From assembly GCA_025359865.1 (NCBI GenBank), contig JANYDH010000185.1:1-64000 (forward strand): 64,000 nt of DNA, in the 5' to 3' direction. The translations under genes were made by a program, and so were the position numbers. This DNA is from Actinomycetes bacterium (GTDB lineage: Bacteria; Actinomycetota; Acidimicrobiia; Acidimicrobiales; Ilumatobacteraceae). Positions 35,092-44,823 of the stretch are shown here, one piece after another (the first letter of the stretch is position 1; each line of letters starts with the position of its first letter). A model generated the notes under the pieces. That model was given only the letters and a program-made list of their open reading frames with translations, was not told the DNA's origin and did not search any database.

Positions 35092-37241
35092 GAAGAGGGA
35101 AGGTTACTCGCAGTGCCCGATGGATGACGGCCGAGGTTGATGCTGGTCAATTTGCGCCGCCTTCCGATTCGATAGTGACGTACCCACCATGTCAGCAACA
35201 CGAGCAGGAATGCACCGGTGATCATCTGTCCCAGACCCGTAAGCGCGCGCACCTGTGCGGTCAAGTTGACGTCGGTCACCACCTTGTAGTCAGTCACCGG
35301 TGTCAGGATGCTCAGTCTGACCGGCGTCGTGCCATTGCTACGGGCCTCGACGCGGATCAGCACCTCGGTGGACTCCTGGGGCACCAGTTCGATCAGTTGG
35401 TCGCCATCAGGAAAGCGCAGCTTCGGCGAATCCAATTGGACGCGGATTTTCAACGGTGTGTCGGTGGTGTTGCGAACCCGGAACCGGATCTCGCTCGACG
35501 TGCCGGTGAGCGTGAAGGTGAACCCGGCGGGTGCCACCACACCTGTGCGGTACGCATCGAACTCGGTGCGCAGCTCAGCGATCATGTCGGTGACGTCAGA
35601 GTCTGACAAGGCGGTCGACGGCAGCGTGTCGATGACGCGTTGCCACTGTTGTCCATGAGTATCGTCGGCTGACAGCATGCTGATCGTGCCCACCATGTCG
35701 ACGTTGACCGCCGAGATGGTGGCAACACGGGTGGACAGATCCGGGCCTGCTTGGGCCGCCATGGTCATCGCCTTGGAGGGTTGGCCATCCACGAGCTGTG
35801 TGTTCATGATCGACAACAAGGCTGTTGGGTCGACCAGTCGTAGGCCTTGCGTGGAGGCCAGCAGGGGTACGAGTTCCTTGATGAGCGCCGGGTCGGGAAC
35901 GCCGGCGTCTGAACGTGCAAGGACGAGGCCGTGCCGCGCAGGGAACCCGCCCAGATCGTCGATCAGGTACGAGAACGCCAACAGTTGCGCGGTGAGATCG
36001 ATCGCCGCCTGAAATGGATTGTCCGTGGTGGCGTCGAGTTGCGCGGCGACGTGCTGATCAACGACGACCACGGGCACGGTACTGCCATCGGCGAGTCCGA
36101 TGCTCTGAAGTTGCGATGGGTCGCCGAACCCACCGATGTTGCCGGGGGTGTCGACATAGCGCTGGTGCGACATCACCACGGCGCGCATTCCCAGGTCACG
36201 GGCGAGGCCGACACCACCTTCGCTGATCTCACCGCCGACGAACAACAGCGAGCGATCAACGTGCGCGCCGGGCAAGGCGACCGAGAGTTGGTTCTCGCCG
36301 TCGCGTAACCAGGTGGTGTAGAGCGGTTGTTGGTTTGAAGCTGTCGCCGCAGACAGGTCGAACGGCAGCTTTGGATTCGCGAGCGAGGTTCCGTGTTCGA
36401 GGAGCGGAGTCAGGCGCGCACTCAGCGCCGGGTCTTGATTCTGGAGTGCGGTCAGGACTGCAGGCAACACGCTGACGGCGCGTGGCACACCAATCTGATC
36501 GCTGGTGACCGCAGCCGATGCCTCGAGAGCGTCGAGCACATCAGCGAGACGACGTAGCTCAGCGAGATCAGTGCGGGTCAGGGTGATGTCACCGCTCAGG
36601 CCAATGGTTGGCGATGCGGCAGGCTCGAACAAAAACCCGATCGGTAGGTCGCCGAGTAGGGGTTCGGTGCCTGCCAATCGATGCACGAACGTGACGGTCC
36701 GCAGTGTTGGTGCACCAGGCGAGCGAATGTCGATAGCGATGGGATAGATGCCTTGTTCCGACAGTCTGAGCGCGGGGTCAGAATCTGTTGCCGACTCGAC
36801 CGGAATGACGAGGGCGAGCTGGTTCGGTGAGACCACCGAAACACGAAAATCAGCCAGCGCAGGAGCGAGGGGAATCTCCAGGCTGTCGATCGGTGGGCCG
36901 AGTGATCCTGCACGCGCTGAGCTGACCTTGGCTGGGTCGCGACGCGACTCGTAGGCGGTGATCCTGACCACCGCGCTGGCGATACCGAGTTCGTCGGTTG
37001 TCACGTCAGATGGAAGGGCAAGTGTGAGGGCGAACGGCGAGTCGGCGCCGATGCCGACGTTGAAGTTCTGTTGCACTACACGCAGCGACGATTCGGTGGC
37101 CGCCTGGGCGACCGCCACATTGGTGAGTGGCGCGAGAGTGGCGGAAGTGCCGCCGATGATCGCGATCATTGCGCCCAGCATGACCGAGGAGTACCGAGAC
37201 GCCGGACGGAGTCTCCCGGCGGGACACGTTGCGCGGTTCAC
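35088..37241 (-). CDS. DUF6049 family extracellular protein with C-terminal membrane anchor (Rv3909-like)
   Basis: This 717-residue protein is exported. An N-terminal signal-like helix (SSVMLGAMIAIIGGTSATLAP) is followed by a large extracellular beta-rich region and an Ig-like segment near 560-660 (RFRVRNTTDTPLKIRVQLDS). A C-terminal transmembrane helix (about 675-692, MITGAFLLVLLTWWV) ends in a basic tail. It sits where Rv3909 sits, upstream of the mviN-like gene. Its function is unknown, probably in envelope biogenesis. It overlaps neighbours on both sides by 4 bp. Confidence 0.75.
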   Translation of the reverse strand: MNRATCPAGRLRPASRYSSVMLGAMIAIIGGTSATLAPLTNVAVAQAATESSLRVVQQNFNVGIGADSPFALTLALPSDVTTDELGIASAVVRITAYESRRDPAKVSSARAGSLGPPIDSLEIPLAPALADFRVSVVSPNQLALVIPVESATDSDPALRLSEQGIYPIAIDIRSPGAPTLRTVTFVHRLAGTEPLLGDLPIGFLFEPAASPTIGLSGDITLTRTDLAELRRLADVLDALEASAAVTSDQIGVPRAVSVLPAVLTALQNQDPALSARLTPLLEHGTSLANPKLPFDLSAATASNQQPLYTTWLRDGENQLSVALPGAHVDRSLLFVGGEISEGGVGLARDLGMRAVVMSHQRYVDTPGNIGGFGDPSQLQSIGLADGSTVPVVVVDQHVAAQLDATTDNPFQAAIDLTAQLLAFSYLIDDLGGFPARHGLVLARSDAGVPDPALIKELVPLLASTQGLRLVDPTALLSIMNTQLVDGQPSKAMTMAAQAGPDLSTRVATISAVNVDMVGTISMLSADDTHGQQWQRVIDTLPSTALSDSDVTDMIAELRTEFDAYRTGVVAPAGFTFTLTGTSSEIRFRVRNTTDTPLKIRVQLDSPKLRFPDGDQLIELVPQESTEVLIRVEARSNGTTPVRLSILTPVTDYKVVTDVNLTAQVRALTGLGQMITGAFLLVLLTWWVRHYRIGRRRKLTSINLGRHPSGTASNLPSS

Positions 37242-38020
37242 AGTGGGGTCGGCCCCTCGAAGACACGGAGGCGCTCGGTGAGGTCACCGAAGCCGTGTGC
37301 GTGATAGAGCGTCAACGCAGCGACGTTGTCGACGTGGGTGTTCACAAACACCTGCTCGGTCCGGCTGCGACGCATCCACGCCAACGCATCGCCCAGGAGT
37401 GCGGTGGCGATACCGCGCCGGTGAAATAACGGATCGACGGCCAGTCGTTGGATGTAGCCGACCCGACCCGAACGACCCGACAGCAGAAACCCAACCGGTG
37501 GGGGTCGGCGAAACACTGCATTGGTACCCGGTACCGGAATTCGAACCACACGAGCCCGGTACGACGGCGTGGCAGTGCAGACATCGGCCAAGGCGGTGGC
37601 ATCAAGCCGCCACAACTCGCCGAACGCGGCCTGGTCCACGTCGGCCAGGGTATCGAATTCGTCCTGGCCGAAGCGGCCGACTCTGCATCGCCGGGTGTCG
37701 ATGGTCGGCCTGTGTGCACCGTTTCTAGCGGTGAGCGGAGGTCGAGCCTCGAGAAGCGTCAACTCCTGAATACAATGCATTCCAGCAGCCTCGGCCTGAG
37801 CCGCCGGCCTCGAAGCGAGCGCGCCGGTGCGCATTCGCACAATACCTTGGGCCGCACACTGCCGTGACCAGTCGATGAAGTGGTCTGCCATCGGCACCAC
37901 GGACGGATCGAGCAGGATGATTTGGGCAGCGAGACGGTCACCCGCCCACGGATATGCCCGCGCGGGTACCCCGTTCGGTTGTAGGACCAACTGGTCGTGA
38001 CGTCGTAGCACGGGGCTCAC
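37238..38020 (-). CDS. GNAT family N-acetyltransferase
   Basis: This protein of about 260 residues has a C-terminal GNAT domain. The acetyl-CoA-binding motif A reads LAVDPLFHRRGIATALL (R-x-x-G-x-A), then NTHVDNVAALTLYHAHGF (motif B). The N-terminal 130 residues may be a second, degenerate GNAT lobe. It begins at GTG 38020 or TTG 38023, only 26 bp from the start codon of the divergent HDAC-family gene. It leads the DUF6049-DegV-kinase-SigM series on the minus strand. The target is unknown. Confidence 0.8.
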   Translation of the reverse strand: MSPVLRRHDQLVLQPNGVPARAYPWAGDRLAAQIILLDPSVVPMADHFIDWSRQCAAQGIVRMRTGALASRPAAQAEAAGMHCIQELTLLEARPPLTARNGAHRPTIDTRRCRVGRFGQDEFDTLADVDQAAFGELWRLDATALADVCTATPSYRARVVRIPVPGTNAVFRRPPPVGFLLSGRSGRVGYIQRLAVDPLFHRRGIATALLGDALAWMRRSRTEQVFVNTHVDNVAALTLYHAHGFGDLTERLRVFEGPTPL

Positions 38021-38046
38021 CAACCCTGGACGGTAGCGTCGGTCTG

Positions 38047-39072
38047 GTGACCGTGCTGTTCAGTACTCATGCCGCGTACCTCGAGCATCTCGCAGGTCCC
38101 CGGCACCCGGAATGCCCGGAACGCCTCGACGCGGTGCTCGCGGGCGCTCGACGCGCCGATCTTGTCGATGCCTTGATCCCGCTCGAACCGGTTGCAGCCA
38201 GTCGGGAAGACCTCGAGCGTGTCCACCCGAAGCTGTATCTCGATCGCATCGAAATCATCTGCGCCCGGGGTGGTGGCCGACTCGATCCCGATACCTACGC
38301 CGGCCCCCATTCATGGACTGCCGCCACGCTTGCCGCGGGTGCTGGCCTCACCGCAGTCGAGGCTCTTCGTCGCGGGCAATCCGACGCAGCGTTTTGTGCC
38401 GTGCGCCCACCGGGCCACCATGCGACCCGTACCGAGTCGATGGGGTTCTGCATGGTGTCCAACGTGGCAGTCACCGCCGCATCACTCGCCGCGCAGGGCG
38501 AACGAGTGCTCATCGTCGACTACGACGCCCATCACGGCAACGGCACCCAAGACGTGTTCTACGACGACCCGCGGGTGCTGTTCGTCAGCTTCCATCAGTG
38601 GCCCCTGTATCCGGGCACAGGCCGCGCCTGTGAGATGGGCAGCGGTGCAGGTGACGGGTTTACGATGAATATCCCGCTACCTCCGGAAACCACCGGTGAC
38701 AGGTATTTGCGGGCCCTCGATGAGTTGGTCGCGCCACGGGTGGCGGCGTTCGACCCGACGTGGCTCGTCATTTCTGCGGGGTTCGATGGTCATCGTGACG
38801 ACCCCATTACCGAACTTGGGCTCACTGCCGGTGACTACGTGGCAATCACCCGCCGTGTCGTGGAGTTCGCTCCGGTCGGTCGCCGCGTCGTGGTGCTGGA
38901 GGGTGGGTACGACCTCGAAGCGCTCACGGCATGCAGCGCCGGTGTGCTCGGTGTGCTCGCCGGCGTTGCCGACCGCAAGATCACCATCGATGGACAGGAG
39001 CGGGCCACGTCGGGTGGCCCCGGTCAGCGTGAACTCGACACAACCATCGGGTTGTGGCGCGCACGCTCATGA
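38047..39072 (+). CDS. Histone-deacetylase-family hydrolase (HDAC/AcuC-like)
   Basis: This zinc-dependent deacetylase has about 341 residues. The opening HPECPERLDAV, the catalytic RPPGHHA, the zinc-binding DYDAHHGNGTQ (Asp and His), and GFDGHRDDP (second Asp) are all present, with the Tyr/Gly loop GGYDLEAL. It fits the class II-like bacterial amidohydrolases that act on acetyl-lysine or acetyl-polyamines. The start is GTG 38047 (VTVLFSTHA). With only 26 bp to the divergent GNAT gene, the mRNA may be leaderless. Its stop overlaps the cca start (ATGA). Confidence 0.92.
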   Translation: MTVLFSTHAAYLEHLAGPRHPECPERLDAVLAGARRADLVDALIPLEPVAASREDLERVHPKLYLDRIEIICARGGGRLDPDTYAGPHSWTAATLAAGAGLTAVEALRRGQSDAAFCAVRPPGHHATRTESMGFCMVSNVAVTAASLAAQGERVLIVDYDAHHGNGTQDVFYDDPRVLFVSFHQWPLYPGTGRACEMGSGAGDGFTMNIPLPPETTGDRYLRALDELVAPRVAAFDPTWLVISAGFDGHRDDPITELGLTAGDYVAITRRVVEFAPVGRRVVVLEGGYDLEALTACSAGVLGVLAGVADRKITIDGQERATSGGPGQRELDTTIGLWRARS

Positions 39073-40532
39073 TCCCCGATCGCTTCGTGCCCATTTTGGC
39101 CGAACTGCAGCCGCTCACCGATCGTTTTGCTGCGGCCGGGCATCGACTCTTTCTCGTTGGCGGCACCGTCCGCGATCTCATCTTCGACTCCGTCCGCGAC
39201 GACGCCGATTTCGACTTCGACGCCACCACCACCGCCAGACCTGCCGAGATCAAGCAGTGCTTGCAGGGATGGGCTGACTCGATCTGGACGCAAGGCGAAC
39301 GGTTCGGCACGATCGGGGCGATGAAGCGCACCACTTCGCCAGACGGTGTGGTCGTCGAGCGAATCTACGAGATCACGACACATCGAGCCGAGGTGTACCA
39401 GGACGATTCACGAAAGCCCGACGTGCAATTCTCCGACGACATCGAGACCGACCTGTCCCGACGGGACTTCACGGTCAATGCGATGGCGCTGGAACTGACG
39501 TCGATGACGCCCACGTTGGTCGATCCGTTCCATGGCGCTGCCGACCTCATCACCCGTACCTTGCGCACGCCGCTGAGTCCTGAGGTCAGCTTCGGAGACG
39601 ACCCACTACGGATGCTGCGCGCGGCCCGGTTCATTGCCCGTTATCAACTTGAACCGGTACCGGATCTGGTAGCCGCGGTGCGGGCCATGGCCGAGCGACT
39701 GGAGATCGTTTCTGCCGAGCGGATCCGCGACGAACTCGACAAACTCATCACCACTACGCACCCAACTTCAGGGTTGTGGTTCTGCGTCGAAACGGGTCTC
39801 GCCGATCACTTCCTGCCCGAGTTGCCGTCGATGCGGTTGGAGCAGGACCCGATTCACCGTCACAAGGACGTGCTCACGCACACCTTGGCGGTGGTCGAGA
39901 ACGTGCGGCCACCGCACGAGTGGATTGCGAGCGGTTCCACCCCGCCGCAGTTCGATTTCCGTCGTACGCGTCTAGCGGCGCTGTTCCACGATGTCGGTAA
40001 GCCGCGAACGCGCGGCTATCAAAAGGGTAAAGGCGTCACGTTTCACCACCACGATGCGGTGGGGGCGCGGATGACCCGCAAGCGGCTGGACGCATTGCGG
40101 TACTCCAATGACGACACAGCCGCAATCACCGAGTTGGTGGCGCTACATCTCCGTTTCCACACCTACCAGATGGGCTGGACCGATTCTGCGGTCCGCCGAT
40201 ATGTGCGTGATGCTGGCCCGTTGTTGAACGAACTGAACGTGCTCACGCGGTGCGACTGCACGACCCGCAATGAACGCAAAGCGTTGGTGTTGGCGAAGCG
40301 GATGGACGACCTCGAGGTCCGTATCGCCGAACTCGCCGAACGCGAAGCCCTCGATTCGATCCGACCCGAAGTCGATGGCGTGCGAGTGATGGAGTTGCTC
40401 GGCGTTCCTCCGGGGCGAGCCGTCGGCCAGGCGCTCGCATTCTTGCTCGACGTTCGCCTCGATGAGGGTCAACTCGGTACCGAGGAAATCGAGAATCGTC
40501 TCGTTGAGTGGTGGCGCAACCACAAAATCTGA
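39069..40532 (+). CDS. cca: CCA tRNA nucleotidyltransferase
   Basis: This enzyme of about 487 residues adds or repairs the 3' CCA of tRNAs, needed here since the visible tRNA gene lacks CCA. The class II nucleotidyltransferase head has LFLVGGTVRDLIF and DADFDFDAT (metal-binding Asp pair). The neck has RRDFTVNAMAL and DDPLRMLRAARF. A C-terminal HD domain has LFHDVGKPRTR and HHHDAVGA. It is coupled to the HDAC gene by ATGA. Mycobacterial pcnA occupies the equivalent locus. Confidence 0.95.
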   Translation: MIPDRFVPILAELQPLTDRFAAAGHRLFLVGGTVRDLIFDSVRDDADFDFDATTTARPAEIKQCLQGWADSIWTQGERFGTIGAMKRTTSPDGVVVERIYEITTHRAEVYQDDSRKPDVQFSDDIETDLSRRDFTVNAMALELTSMTPTLVDPFHGAADLITRTLRTPLSPEVSFGDDPLRMLRAARFIARYQLEPVPDLVAAVRAMAERLEIVSAERIRDELDKLITTTHPTSGLWFCVETGLADHFLPELPSMRLEQDPIHRHKDVLTHTLAVVENVRPPHEWIASGSTPPQFDFRRTRLAALFHDVGKPRTRGYQKGKGVTFHHHDAVGARMTRKRLDALRYSNDDTAAITELVALHLRFHTYQMGWTDSAVRRYVRDAGPLLNELNVLTRCDCTTRNERKALVLAKRMDDLEVRIAELAEREALDSIRPEVDGVRVMELLGVPPGRAVGQALAFLLDVRLDEGQLGTEEIENRLVEWWRNHKI

Positions 40533-40581
40533 GTTACCGTGGGGCCTAGCGGACCGAAACTGTTCTGCTGGGCGGAGCACC

Positions 40582-43500
40582 ATGACCGAGGCGGGAGACA
40601 TCGACAACGTGTCGTTGGCATCACCCATGGGTGTCGCGCGCCTCGACGTCATCGTGATCGGCGCAGTGTTGACCGCATGCGTCGGTCTCTCGGTTGAGTT
40701 GGCGATCCATGGCACCGATGTCGATCAGTGGGGCATGTGGTCGGGACTGGCCTTGTGTGGTGCGTCGGGATTGTGCGCATGGGCGTTGTGGACACGGTGG
40801 TGCCACGACAGTCGTGCGACTATTGCTCTCGTCGCAGCCGGAGTAAGCGCGTGGTGCCTAGGTCAGGGTTCACGAATCATCCTTCGTTATGGATTCCAAC
40901 ATCGCATCTGGCCAGGGCCCACCGAGTTGGGCTTCGCCCTACTCGCGTTACTCACCCTGATCGCGCTGCTGATTCGTATGCGCCAGTTTTCGCGCATCCG
41001 CCGTTGGGCACTGTGTGCCGACGCCGCACTGCTGACATCGTCGCTCACGGTCATCACATGGGAACTGTGGGTTCGCAAGGGCGTCGAGGGGTCATCGTCG
41101 TTCGAGTCGGTGGTGCTCATCGGCATTCCGGTACTGGAGATCGCCGTTGGCTCGATCGCCTTGGTGATGTACCTCCAGGAACGAGCCGCCACCCTGGCGT
41201 TGACTTCGGCAGGCTTGTTCAGCTTGGGACTTGCCGACATCATCGTTGCTGCCTCGGCCGGAGAGCCTTCTCACTGGTCGTACGTCGTCGCGCTTGGGTG
41301 GTGGACCGAGGCGTTCGTTTTGCTTGCGCTCATCGCTGGTCGGCGTACAGCCCCGTACGTCGAGGCCGACCATCGCCCGAATGTCCGTCGGACCGCCGTG
41401 GTCTACGTCCCCAGCCTCGTGGCTCTGTCTGTCGGCGTTGTGCACTACATGGTGTTTCCGCAGCGGGTGAGTGCGACCTCGTTGACCTTTGCGGTGGGGT
41501 ATGTGTTGGCGTTGAGCGTGAACCAGGTGACGCGGGTTTGGGAGTCGAAGTCGTACGCCAACCTGCTCATGGCTAGCCTTGAAGAGCTTGGTGCCACCGA
41601 AACTCAACTCCGTTCGCTCCTCGATGATCTTCCCCAAGCGGTCGTCGTGCTCGACGCCGAGGGTTTCATCCGCGAAGCAAACATGCTGGCCTCGAAACTG
41701 ACTGGTCGACCACTCGAAAGCCTCCTCCGACAACACTTCACCGATGTGTTGCCGGCCGATCGACTGGAGGAGGTCAGTGGATTGTGGGAGCAGGTCCAGT
41801 CCCACGCCGCCGCCGACGACCTACCAGAAAAAATCATCTTCACGCTCGCACCCCCGGCTGACCCACGGATGATGGTCGAGATCGACGTCAGCTTGCCGGT
41901 TCGTGACCGCAATCGCGTGGTGATCACCATGACCGACATCACTCGAGCACAAGAGTGGAGCGCAGCGCTCGAACGTGTCCGTGAGCGGTTTCGTCTTGCG
42001 TTCCACGAAGGCCCGACCGGCATGGCGATCTCAACGATTCCTGATGGCCGCTTGCTCGATGTGAACGCAACGTTCGCTTCGATGCTCGGGATGACCGTGA
42101 TCGAGATGGTGGGTCGAACGATCCAAGAGATCACGTATCCAGATGACTGGGTGCCGAATCAGGCGCTTCTCGACAGAGCGTCGAACCGTTCGATCGAGTC
42201 GTATCAGTTAGAGAAGCGCTACGTGCGTGCCGATGGCGAAGTCGTGTGGGCGCGCACTTGGGTTTCGATGCTCGACGAGCCCGATGGCGAGCGATTGATG
42301 GTTGCTCACATCGAAGACATCACCGAGCAACGGTTCGCCGCCGAACAGCTGCGATGGGCCGCTACTCACGACGAGTTGACCCGATTGCCCAACCGGGCGC
42401 GATTCATGGCCGAAGTCACAGCGCGGCTTTCTACCGCACCTGCTGGCACGGTCGCCGTGTTGTTCATCGATCTCGACAATTTCAAAGTTGTCAACGACAG
42501 CCTTGGCCACACAGCTGGCGACCAACTGCTGCGTGGCATGACCGAACGGTTGAGTGGTGGGCTTCGTGGTCACGACATGGTCAGTCGGTTCGGGGGTGAC
42601 GAGTTCGTGGTGCTGCTAGGCGACTGTTCGCCGACCGCATCGCCAATGATTACCGCAGAGCGGTTGTTGAAGGCGATCGGCCTACCCCTGATGGTCGAGG
42701 GAGTGGAGTTGTTCGTTACCGGCAGCATCGGTATCGCCATTGCCGCGTCGCCCTCCGAAACTGCTGGCGATCTGGTGCGTGATGCCGACGCGGCGATGTA
42801 TCGCGCCAAGGCTCGCGGTCGCAACTGTGTCGAGGTGTTCGCGCCTGGCGTACACGGTGCATCGATGCTCGCGCTGCGTACCGCGAGTGAGTTGCGTCGT
42901 GCCGTCGAGCGAGATGAGATCGTCGCCTACTACCAGCCGATCATCGCACTCGGTTCCGGGGTGTTGACGGGGTTCGAGGTGCTCGCCCGGTGGCGCCATC
43001 CCGACCGTGGACTTCTTGGCCCCGACCAGTTCTTGCCGATGGCCGAGGAGTCCGGCCTGATCAACGAACTCGGGGCGAGCATCTTGCGGTCGTCGCTGGT
43101 GCAACTCGGACGTTGGCGCGACCGTTTCCAGGAGTTTCGTGAGCTGAGCATTGCGGTCAACGTGAGCGCGCGTCAGTTGCTCGGCCATCAACTCGTCGAC
43201 ATCGTCGGCGATGCGCTGACCGAGGCCGGGGTGCCGGCTAACTCGCTGTGGCTTGAGATCACCGAAACCGCATTGATGACCGACGTGAAGGCGGCCTCGA
43301 TCGCCTTGCGTGAATTGCGCAGCATCGGCCTCCATTTGTCGGTCGACGACTTTGGCACTGGCTACTCATCGTTGACGTATCTCAAACGCTTCCCGGTCGA
43401 GGCGATCAAGATCGACCGCTCGTTCGTCAACGGTCTCGGCATCGATGCTGAGGACACCACTATCGTCGAGGCAGTCGTCAACCTCGGTCATTCGCTTGGG

Positions 43501-43641
43501 CTCTCGGTTGTGGCTGAAGGCGTCGAGACACCGTTGCAACTCAGCCGACTACGTGATCTCGGCTGTGACCGGGCGCAGGGCTACTTGTTCGGTCGACCGC
43601 GTCCCGCCGAGATCATCGAAGCAGAGCGCTCACACACGTAG
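40582..43641 (+). CDS. Membrane GGDEF-EAL cyclic-di-GMP protein with PAS sensors
   Basis: This protein of about 1019 residues has, in order, roughly nine hydrophobic helices (15-330), two PAS domains (about 345-460 and 470-590), a GGDEF domain with an intact RFGGDEF near residue 669, and an EAL domain beginning GFEVLARW near 796. The EAL domain keeps DDFGTGYSSLTYLKRFP and KIDRSFV, so both diguanylate cyclase and phosphodiesterase centres look functional. The ATG at 40582 is chosen because the upstream 40 codons overlap cca. It probably tunes c-di-GMP in response to an unknown membrane or PAS-bound signal. Confidence 0.93.
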   Translation: MTEAGDIDNVSLASPMGVARLDVIVIGAVLTACVGLSVELAIHGTDVDQWGMWSGLALCGASGLCAWALWTRWCHDSRATIALVAAGVSAWCLGQGSRIILRYGFQHRIWPGPTELGFALLALLTLIALLIRMRQFSRIRRWALCADAALLTSSLTVITWELWVRKGVEGSSSFESVVLIGIPVLEIAVGSIALVMYLQERAATLALTSAGLFSLGLADIIVAASAGEPSHWSYVVALGWWTEAFVLLALIAGRRTAPYVEADHRPNVRRTAVVYVPSLVALSVGVVHYMVFPQRVSATSLTFAVGYVLALSVNQVTRVWESKSYANLLMASLEELGATETQLRSLLDDLPQAVVVLDAEGFIREANMLASKLTGRPLESLLRQHFTDVLPADRLEEVSGLWEQVQSHAAADDLPEKIIFTLAPPADPRMMVEIDVSLPVRDRNRVVITMTDITRAQEWSAALERVRERFRLAFHEGPTGMAISTIPDGRLLDVNATFASMLGMTVIEMVGRTIQEITYPDDWVPNQALLDRASNRSIESYQLEKRYVRADGEVVWARTWVSMLDEPDGERLMVAHIEDITEQRFAAEQLRWAATHDELTRLPNRARFMAEVTARLSTAPAGTVAVLFIDLDNFKVVNDSLGHTAGDQLLRGMTERLSGGLRGHDMVSRFGGDEFVVLLGDCSPTASPMITAERLLKAIGLPLMVEGVELFVTGSIGIAIAASPSETAGDLVRDADAAMYRAKARGRNCVEVFAPGVHGASMLALRTASELRRAVERDEIVAYYQPIIALGSGVLTGFEVLARWRHPDRGLLGPDQFLPMAEESGLINELGASILRSSLVQLGRWRDRFQEFRELSIAVNVSARQLLGHQLVDIVGDALTEAGVPANSLWLEITETALMTDVKAASIALRELRSIGLHLSVDDFGTGYSSLTYLKRFPVEAIKIDRSFVNGLGIDAEDTTIVEAVVNLGHSLGLSVVAEGVETPLQLSRLRDLGCDRAQGYLFGRPRPAEIIEAERSHT

Positions 43642-43698
43642 GTCTTGCCCGGCAGGAGCTGGCGACATGCCGGCCGAACGATGCCGGGCAAACTGCTG

Positions 43699-44322
43699 TC
43701 AGACACCGAGCTTTCGTGCACGAAACAGCAACACGCTCGGGGTGATGGCATCTCGGTGGGCAAGCAGTGGCAACTCGTGAATCACGTCGATGTGAAAGTT
43801 GCTGCGCTCGATGTTCATGAACAGGTCGCTCAGGGACCTGGCGCCTGGTGCGCCGTAGCGGCGCACAGGGGCATCGACGCCCGAGTCGAACATCGCCGCG
43901 ACCGGATGGGTAAGAGCAACCACGAAGGGTGCTTGCGTGCGCAGGACCCGGTGAACCTGACGCAGCAGGCGTTGCAGATCGTCGACATGATCCAGGGTGT
44001 GCGCCGCCAGCACTAGGTCGATCGATGCGCTGGTAGCGAAGCCCAGATCGGCCAACTCGCCCTGATGGCACTCGACCGACACTTCGGCATGTTCGGCCGC
44101 TGCGCGCAGCTTACCGATCCGTTCGCCCGATGGTTCGACCACGATGGCCTTTGCTCCTGCGAGTGCCAAGGTGATGGCGTTCGGTGCCACGGCCTGCGGT
44201 AGTGGAGGGATGCCGAGTTCGATCATCCGCTTGCCCTGCGCGTTGCCGCACAGTCGAAACTCGCCATCGTCGGCGACGCCCTGACCGAACCACACGTTGC
44301 TCATGTCACCAGTGTGGCTCAT
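43699..44322 (-). CDS. Class I SAM-dependent methyltransferase (type 11)
   Basis: This 207-residue protein has a Rossmann-type methyltransferase core. The end of the first strand region carries an acidic VEPSGERIGKL, followed by LADLGFATSASIDLVLAAHT (motif II/III) and DHVDDLQRLLRQVHRVLRTQ, typical of methyltransf_11 proteins. The glycine-rich SAM loop is not obvious (ALAGAKAIVVEPS instead of GxGxG), so SAM binding is likely but unproven. It is isolated between the c-di-GMP gene and the DUF5318 gene. ATG 44322 or ATG 44304 may start it. Confidence 0.7.
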   Translation of the reverse strand: MSHTGDMSNVWFGQGVADDGEFRLCGNAQGKRMIELGIPPLPQAVAPNAITLALAGAKAIVVEPSGERIGKLRAAAEHAEVSVECHQGELADLGFATSASIDLVLAAHTLDHVDDLQRLLRQVHRVLRTQAPFVVALTHPVAAMFDSGVDAPVRRYGAPGARSLSDLFMNIERSNFHIDVIHELPLLAHRDAITPSVLLFRARKLGV

Positions 44323-44363
44323 GGGACCAGGTTGATGTGGTCTTGTCGCTAGTCTGAGCGTTC

Positions 44364-44795
44364 ATGTCGACCTCCGCCGACGGACCCGCGTTCGCCAACT
44401 CGTCGTTGCGCGGTGCTGCACGTGGGGTGGTCGATCATCGTCTTGCGCGGCGACACCTCATCAACGAGTATCACCGTGGGCGGCTGCGTCAAGATCAGGT
44501 GTGCGACGCGCACCCCGAACTGATCCGTGCCGCCAAGAACGTCGGCACACCAAGCAACACCACCTGCCCCATCTGCCAGCAGGCCAAGTTGAAGCTCATC
44601 ACCTATGTCTTCGGATCAAGGTTGCCGTCGCAAGGTCGGTGTGTTTCCACCGCCAAGGAAATGGCGGCACTCAACCAACGCTGCGACGATCTCACCGCAT
44701 ACGTGGTCGAGGCATGCGTGGAGTGTCGTTGGCATCATCTCCTGCGCATCCTGCCGGTCGGCGGTCGTCGTATGCGGCGGAGTGCTTCGGGCTGA
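44364..44795 (+). CDS. DUF5318 family protein
   Basis: This 143-residue protein has DHRLARRHLINEYHRGRLRQ near residue 25, a zinc-ribbon-like CPICQQ, then VEACVECRWHHLLRILPVG with a second Cys pair. That pattern is the actinobacterial DUF5318 family, which lies near rpsF in mycobacteria (Rv0049), as here. It probably binds one zinc; its role is unknown. Confidence 0.8.
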   Translation: MSTSADGPAFANSSLRGAARGVVDHRLARRHLINEYHRGRLRQDQVCDAHPELIRAAKNVGTPSNTTCPICQQAKLKLITYVFGSRLPSQGRCVSTAKEMAALNQRCDDLTAYVVEACVECRWHHLLRILPVGGRRMRRSASG

Positions 44796-44823
44796 CCCAT
44801 GCCGAGCATGCTCGGTCCAGGGA

